The notes below the pieces were generated by a model that was not told the origin of the DNA, ran no database searches, and worked only from the letters and a program-made list of their open reading frames with translations. Positions 7,959 through 15,690 of a DNA stretch of 64,000 nucleotides are shown here, one piece after another (the stretch's first letter is position 1; the number at the start of each line of letters is the position of its first letter). Made by a program: the position numbers and the translations under genes. This stretch comes from Lachnospiraceae bacterium (lineage in GTDB: Bacteria > Bacillota > Clostridia > Lachnospirales > Lachnospiraceae), in assembly GCA_021771695.1 (NCBI GenBank), contig JAETON010000004.1, positions 93,847 through 157,846 on the forward strand, written 5' to 3'.

Positions 7959-10364
7959 TTAAAATACTTGTTCCGTTCTTTCTATAATATCATCCTGTGT
8001 CTGTTTTGATAATACATTGAAAAATGCTGAATATCCGGCAACTCGTACAATCAAATCTCTATGCTTCTCCGGATGTATCTGTGCATCCCGTAAAGTTTCT
8101 TTGGAAACTACATTATATTGTACATGATAACCATGAAGACGGTTAAAGAATGTCCGAATCATAGCAATTAGTTTCATACGGTCTTCTTCTTTTTCTAAAA
8201 TCTGCGGAGTAACCTTCTGATTCAACAAAACACCTCCGGTAATATCTTTTGTCGGCAGTTTTGAAACTGTTTTAAATACTGCTGTCGGGCCTTTTTTATC
8301 CATGGCATGACTTGGAGAGCATCCTTCTGCCAGCGGAGTGCGTGCCTTTCTTCCATCCGGCGTTGCTAAAGTTCCCAATCCCTGCCCAACATTTGCAGAA
8401 ATTGAAGATGTCCCGGCATAATAAGTTCCGCCGATAGGACCTCTTCCATAACGAGTATTATGATATTTCCCGATTTCATCAATGTATACATCATAAGCAG
8501 AACGAATGAGTAAATCTACATAATCATCATCATTTCCATACTTTGGTGCACCCAAAAGAATATTTTGAATACGAATTCCTTCTTCTCCTTCAAAATCATT
8601 TTGGAGAGCACTCCATAATTCTTCCTTTGTCACAGACTGATCTTCAAATACACATTTTTTGATAGCAGCCAGAGAATCTGCCATATTGGCAATTCCAACT
8701 TGAAGTCCGCTGATAAAATCATAAATGGCTCCGCCTTCTTTTAAGGTCTTTCCCCTTCCAATACAATCCTGTACTAACGCTGAACAAAGAACATCTGGTA
8801 CAGTTTCTTCCAACACCATGTCACAGCAGGTTTCAATAATCACGCTGTGTCTGGTAAAATCACGGATAATCTTATCCCATGCTTTTTCAATATCTTCATA
8901 CGATTCCATTTGTAAAAAATGTCCGGCTCCTTTTGTGACCTTAATACCAGATTCCGGATCAACTCCATCATTCATGGCAATTAAAAGGGATTTTGGAAAA
9001 TTCAAGAAACTCATTCCGGTACAGCGGTATCCCCATTTCCCCGGTACTGCAGTCTCCACACATCCAATGGCACTATAATTATAGGCATCTTCCTCTTTGA
9101 CTCCTTTTTCAATAAAAGAAGGAATGATAATTTCATCATTGTTAAACGCAGGCATACCAAATCCACAGCGGACTACTTCAATGGCTTCTTTCATAAAATC
9201 TTGATCCAATCCTGCATGATATCTAACGGTTAAATTTGGCTGCGGCAAATGTGTCTGGGCAACACTTTTTAAAATCAAAAAAGACAATGGATTGACTGCA
9301 TCTTTTTTATCGGATGTCTGTCCGCCGATGGTAACATTTTGATACAATGGACTTCCTGCACTAAACTGCGTATGAGACCAGCTTCTGATTTTATTAATTG
9401 TGTATGTTTTTAACCATAGATTTGTGAAAAGTTCACAGGCAGAGTCTTCTGTTTCCGCCCCGTTTTCCAAATCTTTCTTATAATATGGATACAAATACTG
9501 GTCCATTCTTCCATAAGATAAAGAATGTCCGTTGGATTCAATCTGCAGTACCAGATGAATCAGCCACATGCTCTGAACAGCTTCTTTCAATGTCTCTGCC
9601 GGTTCATAAGGCACTTTCTTTAAAATTCGTGCCATTTCTTTTAATTCTGCTGCTCTCTCCGGCTGTTCCTTTTCTGCCATGGAAAGTGCCAAATCAGCAT
9701 ATCTTCCGGCAAAATTCTTTACTGCTTCGATGACAATTAAAATGGCTTGATGGAAATAATATTTTTTCAAATTTTCCATTTCTGTTAAGTCCATTTTTTC
9801 CATAACTGCTCTTGTACGTGCTTCATAATCTTTTAATCCACATTGCATAACTTTTTCATATTCTACTGCTAAATGCGCATCTCCAGAAGTAATATTGCCC
9901 TCTGCCTTTATGATTCCCAAATCATAAAAAATCTTACTGGATGGAGGCATAGCTGCCAATCCACGGTCTTTGGTTGTATTATGCTCCCAAAAAGGTGCCA
10001 ACTCTCTTAAGGTCTGCTTCGTATCTTCTGTAATATAAAACACATCTCCATCACGTTTCTCAAATTCATCCAATTCCTTTATCACCCAATCCATTGCATA
10101 TTCTGGAAAAATTGGTGCACTTCGGTTCATAGAAGCCTGATTTCCTGCGATCAAAGTCTGCGGTTCAATAAAAATTGTCATATGTTCCAATATGTTTTGA
10201 AGCATATAAGCTCGTTTTAATACAACCGGCTGATCTGCATGCTTTTTATAACTTTCTGTAGTAAAAACAGCACGTTCAGCACATACATAAGGTTTCGCCT
10301 CCAATAATTCTTCCCGAAATTCATTCATACGTTTCGTCAACTGTCCAAAATGATGATTTTTCAT
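7959..10364 (-). CDS. Glycyl radical enzyme of the PFL2/YbiW type, substrate unknown
   Basis: 801 residues. The thiyl-radical loop reads IGCVETAVPGK with Cys435-Val436-Glu437, and the C-terminal glycyl motif is RVAGYSAFF with Gly777. True pyruvate formate-lyase has adjacent Cys-Cys. The Cys-x-Glu arrangement belongs to eliminases and decarboxylases such as diol dehydratase, CutC and HypD, and to the uncharacterised E. coli YbiW/PflD, so pyruvate is unlikely to be the substrate. Oxygen-sensitive, cytoplasmic. The activase is encoded divergently at 10531 and a DeoR regulator follows it. I cannot name the substrate. Confidence 0.88.
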   Translation of the reverse strand: MKNHHFGQLTKRMNEFREELLEAKPYVCAERAVFTTESYKKHADQPVVLKRAYMLQNILEHMTIFIEPQTLIAGNQASMNRSAPIFPEYAMDWVIKELDEFEKRDGDVFYITEDTKQTLRELAPFWEHNTTKDRGLAAMPPSSKIFYDLGIIKAEGNITSGDAHLAVEYEKVMQCGLKDYEARTRAVMEKMDLTEMENLKKYYFHQAILIVIEAVKNFAGRYADLALSMAEKEQPERAAELKEMARILKKVPYEPAETLKEAVQSMWLIHLVLQIESNGHSLSYGRMDQYLYPYYKKDLENGAETEDSACELFTNLWLKTYTINKIRSWSHTQFSAGSPLYQNVTIGGQTSDKKDAVNPLSFLILKSVAQTHLPQPNLTVRYHAGLDQDFMKEAIEVVRCGFGMPAFNNDEIIIPSFIEKGVKEEDAYNYSAIGCVETAVPGKWGYRCTGMSFLNFPKSLLIAMNDGVDPESGIKVTKGAGHFLQMESYEDIEKAWDKIIRDFTRHSVIIETCCDMVLEETVPDVLCSALVQDCIGRGKTLKEGGAIYDFISGLQVGIANMADSLAAIKKCVFEDQSVTKEELWSALQNDFEGEEGIRIQNILLGAPKYGNDDDYVDLLIRSAYDVYIDEIGKYHNTRYGRGPIGGTYYAGTSSISANVGQGLGTLATPDGRKARTPLAEGCSPSHAMDKKGPTAVFKTVSKLPTKDITGGVLLNQKVTPQILEKEEDRMKLIAMIRTFFNRLHGYHVQYNVVSKETLRDAQIHPEKHRDLIVRVAGYSAFFNVLSKQTQDDIIERTEQVF

Positions 10365-10404
10365 AGTTCTACCTCCTGTGTTCTCAGAAAACTTTTCTAT
10401 TTAT

Positions 10405-10433
10405 AATATACTATGATATTTTCATTTTGTCAA
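10405..10433 (-). promoter_or_regulatory. Promoter of the glycyl radical enzyme gene
   Basis: TTGACA (10428-10433) and TATATT (10405-10410) with a 17-bp spacer on the minus strand. A small dyad TTTCA-TT-TGAAA at 10442-10453 sits just upstream and is a candidate DeoR-type operator. Confidence 0.6.
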
Positions 10434-10480
10434 TATTTTTCTTTCATTTGAAACTTTAATTATTTACATTCAATATTTTA

Positions 10481-10509
10481 TTTACTTTTTTTCATAAGTA
10501 TGCTATATT
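10481..10509 (+). promoter_or_regulatory. Promoter of the activase gene
   Basis: TTTACT (10481-10486) and TATATT (10504-10509) with a 17-bp spacer, 21 bp upstream of the start codon. Divergent from the glycyl radical enzyme promoter. Confidence 0.5.
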
Positions 10510-10530
10510 TTTGTAAGGAGGAATTTACAT

Positions 10531-11280
10531 ATGAAAGCAAATATTTTTAATATCCAGAAATTCAGTCTTCATGATGGACCCGGTATTCGTACTGTTATAT
10601 TTTTTAAAGGCTGCCCTTTACACTGTCAATGGTGTGCAAATCCAGAATCTCTCGTATTACATGTTCCAAAAACTGCTTTAGAATATAAAGAAAAATCTAT
10701 GTCCATTGAAGAAATTATGGAAGAAATTATGAAGGACTGGGATTTTTACGAAGAATCCGGGGGCGGGGTTACCTTATCCGGAGGAGAAGTCCTCATGCAG
10801 TCTGACTTTGCAGCCAAACTTTTGGCACAATGCAGACAAAACCGCCTTCACACCGCCATAGAAACCAGCGGTTATGCCTCACCAAAAATCTTTCAGAAAG
10901 TTACAGCATATGCCGATCTCCTTTTATTTGATATGAAGCATTATGACGAAAAAAAGCATCTGCATTATACAGGAGTTTCCAACCAGCCAATCCTGCAAAA
11001 TATGAAATGTGCTGTAAGCAGTCACAAAAAAATCATTGCAAGAATTCCTGTGATTCCATGTGTGAACAACTCCTTGGAAGATGCTTCTGCTTTCTGCAGT
11101 CTTCTGAATAAAATCGGTATCCATGAAGTAAATCTTCTGCCTTTTCATCAATTTGGGCAAAACAAATACGAAAAACTGCATCTTGATTATTCTTTCAAAG
11201 ATCAAAAAGCTCTTCACCCGGAAGATTTAATTGAATATACAGAAATCTTTCGTTCCAATGGTTTTCATGTCAAAATATAA
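10531..11280 (+). CDS. Glycyl radical enzyme activating enzyme (short form)
   Basis: 249 residues. The radical SAM motif CPLHCQWC places Cys28, Cys32 and Cys35 on the cluster. FSLHDGPGIRTVIFFKG and GGGVTLSGGEVLMQ are the family signatures. It uses S-adenosylmethionine to install the glycyl radical on its partner, presumably the enzyme encoded divergently at 7959-10364. Activases of dehydratase-type glycyl radical enzymes usually carry two extra 4Fe-4S clusters in an insert after the radical SAM motif; here that insert is replaced by about 20 residues with no cysteine, as in pyruvate formate-lyase activase. GGAGG precedes the ATG. Confidence 0.9.
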   Translation: MKANIFNIQKFSLHDGPGIRTVIFFKGCPLHCQWCANPESLVLHVPKTALEYKEKSMSIEEIMEEIMKDWDFYEESGGGVTLSGGEVLMQSDFAAKLLAQCRQNRLHTAIETSGYASPKIFQKVTAYADLLLFDMKHYDEKKHLHYTGVSNQPILQNMKCAVSSHKKIIARIPVIPCVNNSLEDASAFCSLLNKIGIHEVNLLPFHQFGQNKYEKLHLDYSFKDQKALHPEDLIEYTEIFRSNGFHVKI

Positions 11281-11305
11281 AACGGCAGAAATCACTCTGC
11301 CGTTT
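11280..11305. terminator. Bidirectional terminator overlapping the end of the DeoR gene
   Basis: Perfect 10-bp stem AAACGGCAGA / TCTGCCGTTT with a 6-base loop. It begins at the last base of the activase gene and contains the last codons of the DeoR gene. Confidence 0.8.
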
Positions 11306-12041
11306 CAACTTTTATGCCATTTTCAATTAAAATGTTTTTTGCTTCTATCGGAATCCCCGTATCTGTAAATACAGTATCAATCGCATCCAGTCTTGCTTGA
11401 AGCACCACTCCGTGTTGTGAAAATTTACTGGAATCTGTTAAGATCATCGTACGTTTGGCAGATTCTGCCATGTTTTTCATAGCTTCTCCCCGCATCATAT
11501 CGCCGCAGGTAAATCCAACTTCAGGAATAAATCCGTCAGTTCCCATAAAAAATTTATCTACATAGAATTCTCTGGCACAAATCCGAACCATCGGACCAAC
11601 CATAACTTCTGATTCTTTTTGATATTCTCCTCCCAAAAGTACGACTTTTCCAACCGATGTCTCCCGGATATGGCGGGCAATAAAAGCAGAATTTGTAATA
11701 ATCGTTACGTCCTTTTTTTCTTCCGCCAACAACCCTGCAAGCAATGCACAACTGGAACCGGATTCAATCATGACGGTTTCTCCATCTGATACCAAAGCTG
11801 CTGCTGCCTTGGCAATCTTGTATTTAATTTCATAACGAATTGCCAGCCGATTCCCAATATCTGCGATATTCCGAATCACTGCACAGCCATGTTCTCTCGT
11901 AAGAAGTCCAATGCTTTCCAAAGCATCCAAATCTTTGCGGATCGTCACTTGTGATACTCCCATCACTTCTGACAATGTATTCACTTCTACTTTCTGTTTC
12001 CGGCTTACCATTTCCAGAATCTTACTCTGCCGCTCTGTCAT
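11292..12041 (-). CDS. DeoR family transcriptional regulator
   Basis: 249 residues. N-terminal DeoR helix-turn-helix (RQSKILEMVSRKQKVEVNTL, then VSQVTIRKDLDALESIGLL). The DeoRC sensor domain from about 75 is related to sugar-phosphate isomerases (MIESGSSCALLAGLL, TIITNSAFIA, GTDGFIPEVGFTCGD, LTDSSKF). Regulators of this family repress sugar or polyol genes and respond to a phosphorylated sugar. It converges on the activase gene and shares a terminator with it; control of the glycyl radical genes is inferred from position. It lies 17 bp after the M18 aminopeptidase stop and is probably read from that operon. The ribosome site is weak. Confidence 0.88.
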   Translation of the reverse strand: MTERQSKILEMVSRKQKVEVNTLSEVMGVSQVTIRKDLDALESIGLLTREHGCAVIRNIADIGNRLAIRYEIKYKIAKAAAALVSDGETVMIESGSSCALLAGLLAEEKKDVTIITNSAFIARHIRETSVGKVVLLGGEYQKESEVMVGPMVRICAREFYVDKFFMGTDGFIPEVGFTCGDMMRGEAMKNMAESAKRTMILTDSSKFSQHGVVLQARLDAIDTVFTDTGIPIEAKNILIENGIKVETAE

Positions 12042-12058
12042 TCCATCACTCTTTCTTC

Positions 12059-13441
12059 TTATCTACAATTCCTTAAAAAAGCTTCATATCCTTTTTCCAC
12101 TTCATATATATCGGATTTACTTGTAATTTCCCATGGAGCATGCATACTTAGTACCGCAACTCCACAGTCGATAACATTCATTCCATAGACTGCCGGAATA
12201 TACGCAATGGTTCCACCGCCGCCTGCATCTACTTTTCCAAGTTCTGCCGTCTGAAATGCAATTTCATTATCATCAAAAATCTTCCGAAGTTTTGCAATAA
12301 ATTCCGGATTTGCATCATTGGAACCGGATTTTCCTCTTGCCCCGGTATATTTATTCAATACCAGCCCTTTTCCAAAATATGCTGCATTTTTCTTTTCCAT
12401 CACTCCCGGATAATTGGGATCAAATGCTGCACTCACATCAGAAGATAACATATAGGAATTTTGTAAAGTTCTTCTTAATACCAAATCATTATAATCTCCG
12501 CAAAGTGCCAACATTTCTGCCACTGTATTTTCAAAGAAATGAGAATGCATTCCTGTTGCACCAACACTTCCGATTTCTTCTTTATCCACAAGAATACAGC
12601 AGGCAGTTCTTTGAGGAGCTTCAACCTTCAACATTGCTGCTAAGGAAGTATAAGCACAAACCCGGTCATCCTGCCCATAAGACATTACCATGCTTCGATC
12701 CAATCCAAAATCTCTTGCCTTTCCTGCCGGAACTACTTCAATCTCTGCAGAAAGAAAATCTCCTTCTTCAATATTATATTCTTCTTTTAACAGATTCAAC
12801 ATCTGTTTTTTCACTGCATCTTTATCTTCATCTTTCAACGGTCTGCTGCCAATCAAAACATTTAAGTCTTCACCTTCTACGACAATATTCGCTTTTTTCT
12901 CCATTTGTTTTCCAGCCAAATGAATCAGCAAATCTGTTACTCCAACAACTGGTTCATCTTCTTTTTCCCCAATGCAAATATCTATCTTTGTTCCATCTTT
13001 TTTCACCACAACACCATGCAGTGCCATTGGAAGTGTCACCCACTGATATTTTTTTACGCCGCCGTAATAATGGGTATCTAAAAGAACCATTTCTGTATCT
13101 TCATATAATGGGTTCTGTTTTAAATCCAATCGTGGAGAATCGATATGTGCACCTAAAATATTCAATCCTGCTTCTAATGGTTCCTTTCCCATTTGGAATA
13201 GAACAATCGCTTTTCCCATCCATGTTCGATATACTTTATCACCGGATTTTAATGGTGTATGATTGGCAATCAAATCCTCCAAATTGTGATAACCAGCTTT
13301 CTCTGCCAATGCAGCAGATTGTTTTACACATTCTCTTTCTGTCTTTCCATTGGATAAAAACTCCTTATAATCTTCCGCCAATGCCGTTAATTCCTCTAAG
13401 TCTTTTCCTTCATAAGTTGTCCATGCATTTTTTCGTTCCAT
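12059..13441 (-). CDS. M18 family aminopeptidase
   Basis: About 460 residues. The co-catalytic zinc aminopeptidase motifs are visible: LGAHIDSPRLDLK near 100, DKEEIGSVGATG with the catalytic Glu pair, SYGQDDRVCAYTSL, and a terminal VLSMHAPWE histidine. M18 enzymes remove N-terminal acidic or neutral residues from peptides in the cytoplasm. The start at 13441 is preferred over 13459 because GGAAGGAGA lies 8-9 bases before it. That ATG overlaps the TAA of the upstream ArsC-like gene by one base, indicating translational coupling. Confidence 0.92.
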   Translation of the reverse strand: MERKNAWTTYEGKDLEELTALAEDYKEFLSNGKTERECVKQSAALAEKAGYHNLEDLIANHTPLKSGDKVYRTWMGKAIVLFQMGKEPLEAGLNILGAHIDSPRLDLKQNPLYEDTEMVLLDTHYYGGVKKYQWVTLPMALHGVVVKKDGTKIDICIGEKEDEPVVGVTDLLIHLAGKQMEKKANIVVEGEDLNVLIGSRPLKDEDKDAVKKQMLNLLKEEYNIEEGDFLSAEIEVVPAGKARDFGLDRSMVMSYGQDDRVCAYTSLAAMLKVEAPQRTACCILVDKEEIGSVGATGMHSHFFENTVAEMLALCGDYNDLVLRRTLQNSYMLSSDVSAAFDPNYPGVMEKKNAAYFGKGLVLNKYTGARGKSGSNDANPEFIAKLRKIFDDNEIAFQTAELGKVDAGGGGTIAYIPAVYGMNVIDCGVAVLSMHAPWEITSKSDIYEVEKGYEAFLRNCR

Positions 13442-13788
13442 TACAAAGTCTCCTTCCATTCCTTTTCTTTAAATCCCACTAAAACAAAATCGTCTCCAAT
13501 CACCAATGGCCGTTTTACCAGCATCCCATCCGTAGATAACAGTTCAATCTGCTCTTCTTCTGTCATTTCCGGCAGTTTATCTTTCAATTGAAGTTCTCTG
13601 TATTTCATTCCGCTGGTATTAAAGAAACGTTTCAATGGAAGACCGCTTTTTTCATACCATACCTTTAATTCCTCCGCAGTTGGATTTTCTTCTACAATAT
13701 GACGATCCTCATACGTCTTTTCATTTTCATCCAGCCATTTTTTTGCTTTTTTGCATGTACTGCATTTTGGGTATTCTAAAAATAACAT
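13441..13788 (-). CDS. ArsC/Spx-family thioredoxin-fold protein
   Basis: 115 residues. The redox motif CSTCKKAKKWL begins at Cys9 with Cys12, followed by RHIVEENPTAEEL, the FNTSG segment and DGMLVKRPLVIGDD, which are family landmarks. The group includes arsenate reductases and Spx-type regulators; without an ars operon nearby a resistance role is not supported. It is coupled by a TAATG overlap to the M18 peptidase, an association whose meaning is unclear. Ribosome site AAAGGAGA. Confidence 0.85.
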   Translation of the reverse strand: MLFLEYPKCSTCKKAKKWLDENEKTYEDRHIVEENPTAEELKVWYEKSGLPLKRFFNTSGMKYRELQLKDKLPEMTEEEQIELLSTDGMLVKRPLVIGDDFVLVGFKEKEWKETL

Positions 13789-13841
13789 AGAAATCTCCTT
13801 TCTCTCATTATGCTTTGTTGTTTATCTTATCACATAAATCA

Positions 13842-13874
13842 AAAAAAATACAGACAGGAACTATATCCTGTCTG
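13842..13874 (-). terminator. Terminator of the DacF-like gene
   Basis: Perfect 9-bp stem CAGACAGGA / TCCTGTCTG, 6-base loop, then a run of T residues on the minus strand. Confidence 0.85.
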
Positions 13875-13875
13875 C

Positions 13876-15021
13876 TTATAAAGAAAATTCTTCAATTGTT
13901 CTTCCTAAATACCACCAATAATCTTTTTTTCGTATATCATTTTGTACAGTAACTGCACATGTTTTCACACATCTGCCATTTACAAGATATCGAATCTCTC
14001 CAATCTTTTGCCCTTTTTTCAATGGTGCCTCTGTTTCCTTAGGTATTTTGCACTTTATTTCAACCTTATCATCCTTTTTTAACAGCAGATGAACTTTTTT
14101 TCTCCGCACATTTAACTTTACAAAAGAATCCATACTGTTTTTTACCGGAAGTCTTGTTATCTTACTGGTATCCGGCAGAATATCCCGGTATTCATAGTTT
14201 TTTGCTCCATACTCTACCAGATTTCTTACATCTGTCCACTTATAACTTTTATGAGGCGGCCATCCGCTTGCCAAAACAACTGCTATCATTTTCATCCCAT
14301 TTTGTTCTACAGCACCTACATAACAATATCCTGCTTTTGATGTATACCCGGTTTTCCCGGAAATAGCACCCTTCATTGTTGACAACAGTGCATTGTGATT
14401 ATGACAGGTAAAATTTCGTTTTCCAGAGTTATCATGAAAAGAATAATTTTTCTGTCTTGTAATTGTCAAAAAATCCTGATTTTTCATACAATGTTTCATA
14501 ATCACTGCCAAATCATAGGCTGTCGTTCCGTGACTGCCCTCGGAATCCGATGCATCTAATCCATTTGGTGAAACAAAATGCGTAGACCTTGCTCCCATTT
14601 TTTTTGCTTCTGCATTTATTTTTTTGGAGAAATTTTCCACACTGCCTGCTGCATGTTCTGCCAATACAACTGCACAGTCATTAAACGATTCCAGCATCAG
14701 TCCATACAGCAAGTCTCTCACTTTATATTTTTCTCCTATCCGAACTCCCAATCTTACCTTCGGCTGAGAAGCTGCTCTTTTTGACACTTTTGCCGTATCA
14801 TCCAGATTGCAGTATTTCAAAACATAGAAACATGTCATAATCTTTGTGGTGCTGGCATTTGCCATCTTGATCTTCTCTGATTTCCCATATAAAATTTTCC
14901 CGCTTTCTGCATCCATAAGTATGGCAGATTTTGCATACAATTTCACCTCTTCGGCAGAAACCGGATGTATGCAGCCTGCAGCACAAATGAATGACAATAA
15001 AAATGAGATGATTTTCTTCAT
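13876..15021 (-). CDS. D-alanyl-D-alanine carboxypeptidase, DacF type (first copy)
   Basis: 381 residues, exported (signal peptide ending near VSA-EE at 23). S11 peptidase motifs: S57-T-T-K60, the SFN triad (ESFNDCAV) and KTGYTSKAG. It trims the terminal D-Ala from pentapeptide stems, limiting D,D-cross-linking and providing tetrapeptides for L,D-transpeptidases, two of which are encoded in this window. The C-terminal beta domain (LKKGQKIGEIRYLVNG) is present; there is no obvious amphipathic membrane anchor, only a WWYLGRTIEEFSL tail. It lies 52 bp after the MnmM-like gene. Confidence 0.9.
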   Translation of the reverse strand: MKKIISFLLSFICAAGCIHPVSAEEVKLYAKSAILMDAESGKILYGKSEKIKMANASTTKIMTCFYVLKYCNLDDTAKVSKRAASQPKVRLGVRIGEKYKVRDLLYGLMLESFNDCAVVLAEHAAGSVENFSKKINAEAKKMGARSTHFVSPNGLDASDSEGSHGTTAYDLAVIMKHCMKNQDFLTITRQKNYSFHDNSGKRNFTCHNHNALLSTMKGAISGKTGYTSKAGYCYVGAVEQNGMKMIAVVLASGWPPHKSYKWTDVRNLVEYGAKNYEYRDILPDTSKITRLPVKNSMDSFVKLNVRRKKVHLLLKKDDKVEIKCKIPKETEAPLKKGQKIGEIRYLVNGRCVKTCAVTVQNDIRKKDYWWYLGRTIEEFSL

Positions 15022-15073
15022 ACATGTTGTCCTTCCTGTTCTCCATCATTATATGAATCAAATCATCTCATTA

Positions 15074-15628
15074 TTACAATTTTAAAATAAATATCGGCAT
15101 TGGCGGATGATTGGCTTTATTAGGAAAATCTTGCCGGACTACAAAATATTTCTTATCATCCAATGTTTTCAAATATTCCAGCACTTGATCTCTCTCCTCA
15201 AATCCGCTGTCACCACCACTGTAAATACAGATACTCATAATTCCTCCCGGCTTCAGCAGAGAAAATCCCTCTTCAAAAGCCTGGATACTTGTTTCTGCTT
15301 TTGTCGCCAAATGGTGGTCTCCTCCCGGCAGGTATCCTAAATTAAACATAATACATTGTACCGTTTCCGATTGAAAATAATTTCCCATATGTTCATGTCC
15401 ATCCAGTATTAGTTCAGCCGTCATCCCATGTTTCTCTAATTTTTCCTTTGTAAATTTCAAGGCAGCTTCTTGTATATCAAAAGCAGACACTTCCCCTGTC
15501 CTTCCTGTCTGCTGACATAAAAATAATGTATCATTTCCCTTTCCCATAGTTGCATCAATACACAAATCCCCCAAGGAAATGTAATTCTCCAACACTTTAT
15601 GAATCCAGTCTGTAATTGTAATTCTCAT
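15074..15628 (-). CDS. mnmM: MnmM/YtqB-like tRNA wobble-uridine methyltransferase
   Basis: 184 residues, a class I SAM methyltransferase: CIDATMGKGNDTLFL is the SAM-binding loop, VSAFDIQ binds ribose, FNLGYLPGGDH is the family-specific motif after strand 4. Proteins of this type (B. subtilis YtqB, now MnmM) methylate 5-aminomethyl-2-thiouridine at tRNA position 34. The assignment rests on the GYLPGGDH motif and length. Ribosome site AAGGAGG. Upstream of, and probably co-transcribed with, the carboxypeptidase gene. Confidence 0.75.
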   Translation of the reverse strand: MRITITDWIHKVLENYISLGDLCIDATMGKGNDTLFLCQQTGRTGEVSAFDIQEAALKFTKEKLEKHGMTAELILDGHEHMGNYFQSETVQCIMFNLGYLPGGDHHLATKAETSIQAFEEGFSLLKPGGIMSICIYSGGDSGFEERDQVLEYLKTLDDKKYFVVRQDFPNKANHPPMPIFILKL

Positions 15629-15644
15629 TGATCCTCCTTATAGG

Positions 15645-15678
15645 AAAAAAAAGAAGCTTCATAAAACATAAAGCTTCT
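15645..15678 (-). terminator. Terminator of the second L,D-transpeptidase
   Basis: AGAAGCTT / AAGCTTCT stem with a 10-11 base loop, followed by seven T residues on the minus strand. Confidence 0.75.
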
Positions 15679-15690
15679 CCAAATCTCTTT

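Noticed and set aside
7959..10364. Annotation as pyruvate formate-lyase
   Set aside because: The active site reads Cys-Val-Glu instead of the adjacent Cys-Cys pair of true pyruvate formate-lyase.
12310..13482. 390-residue open frame on the plus strand
   Set aside because: It lies entirely opposite the M18 aminopeptidase and ArsC-like genes, is Leu/His/Pro-rich without domain character, and has no ribosome site. It is an antisense shadow.
13441..13788. Arsenate resistance gene
   Set aside because: The CSTC-containing ArsC/Spx fold alone is not enough; there is no arsR, arsB or acr3 nearby and the gene is coupled to a peptidase.
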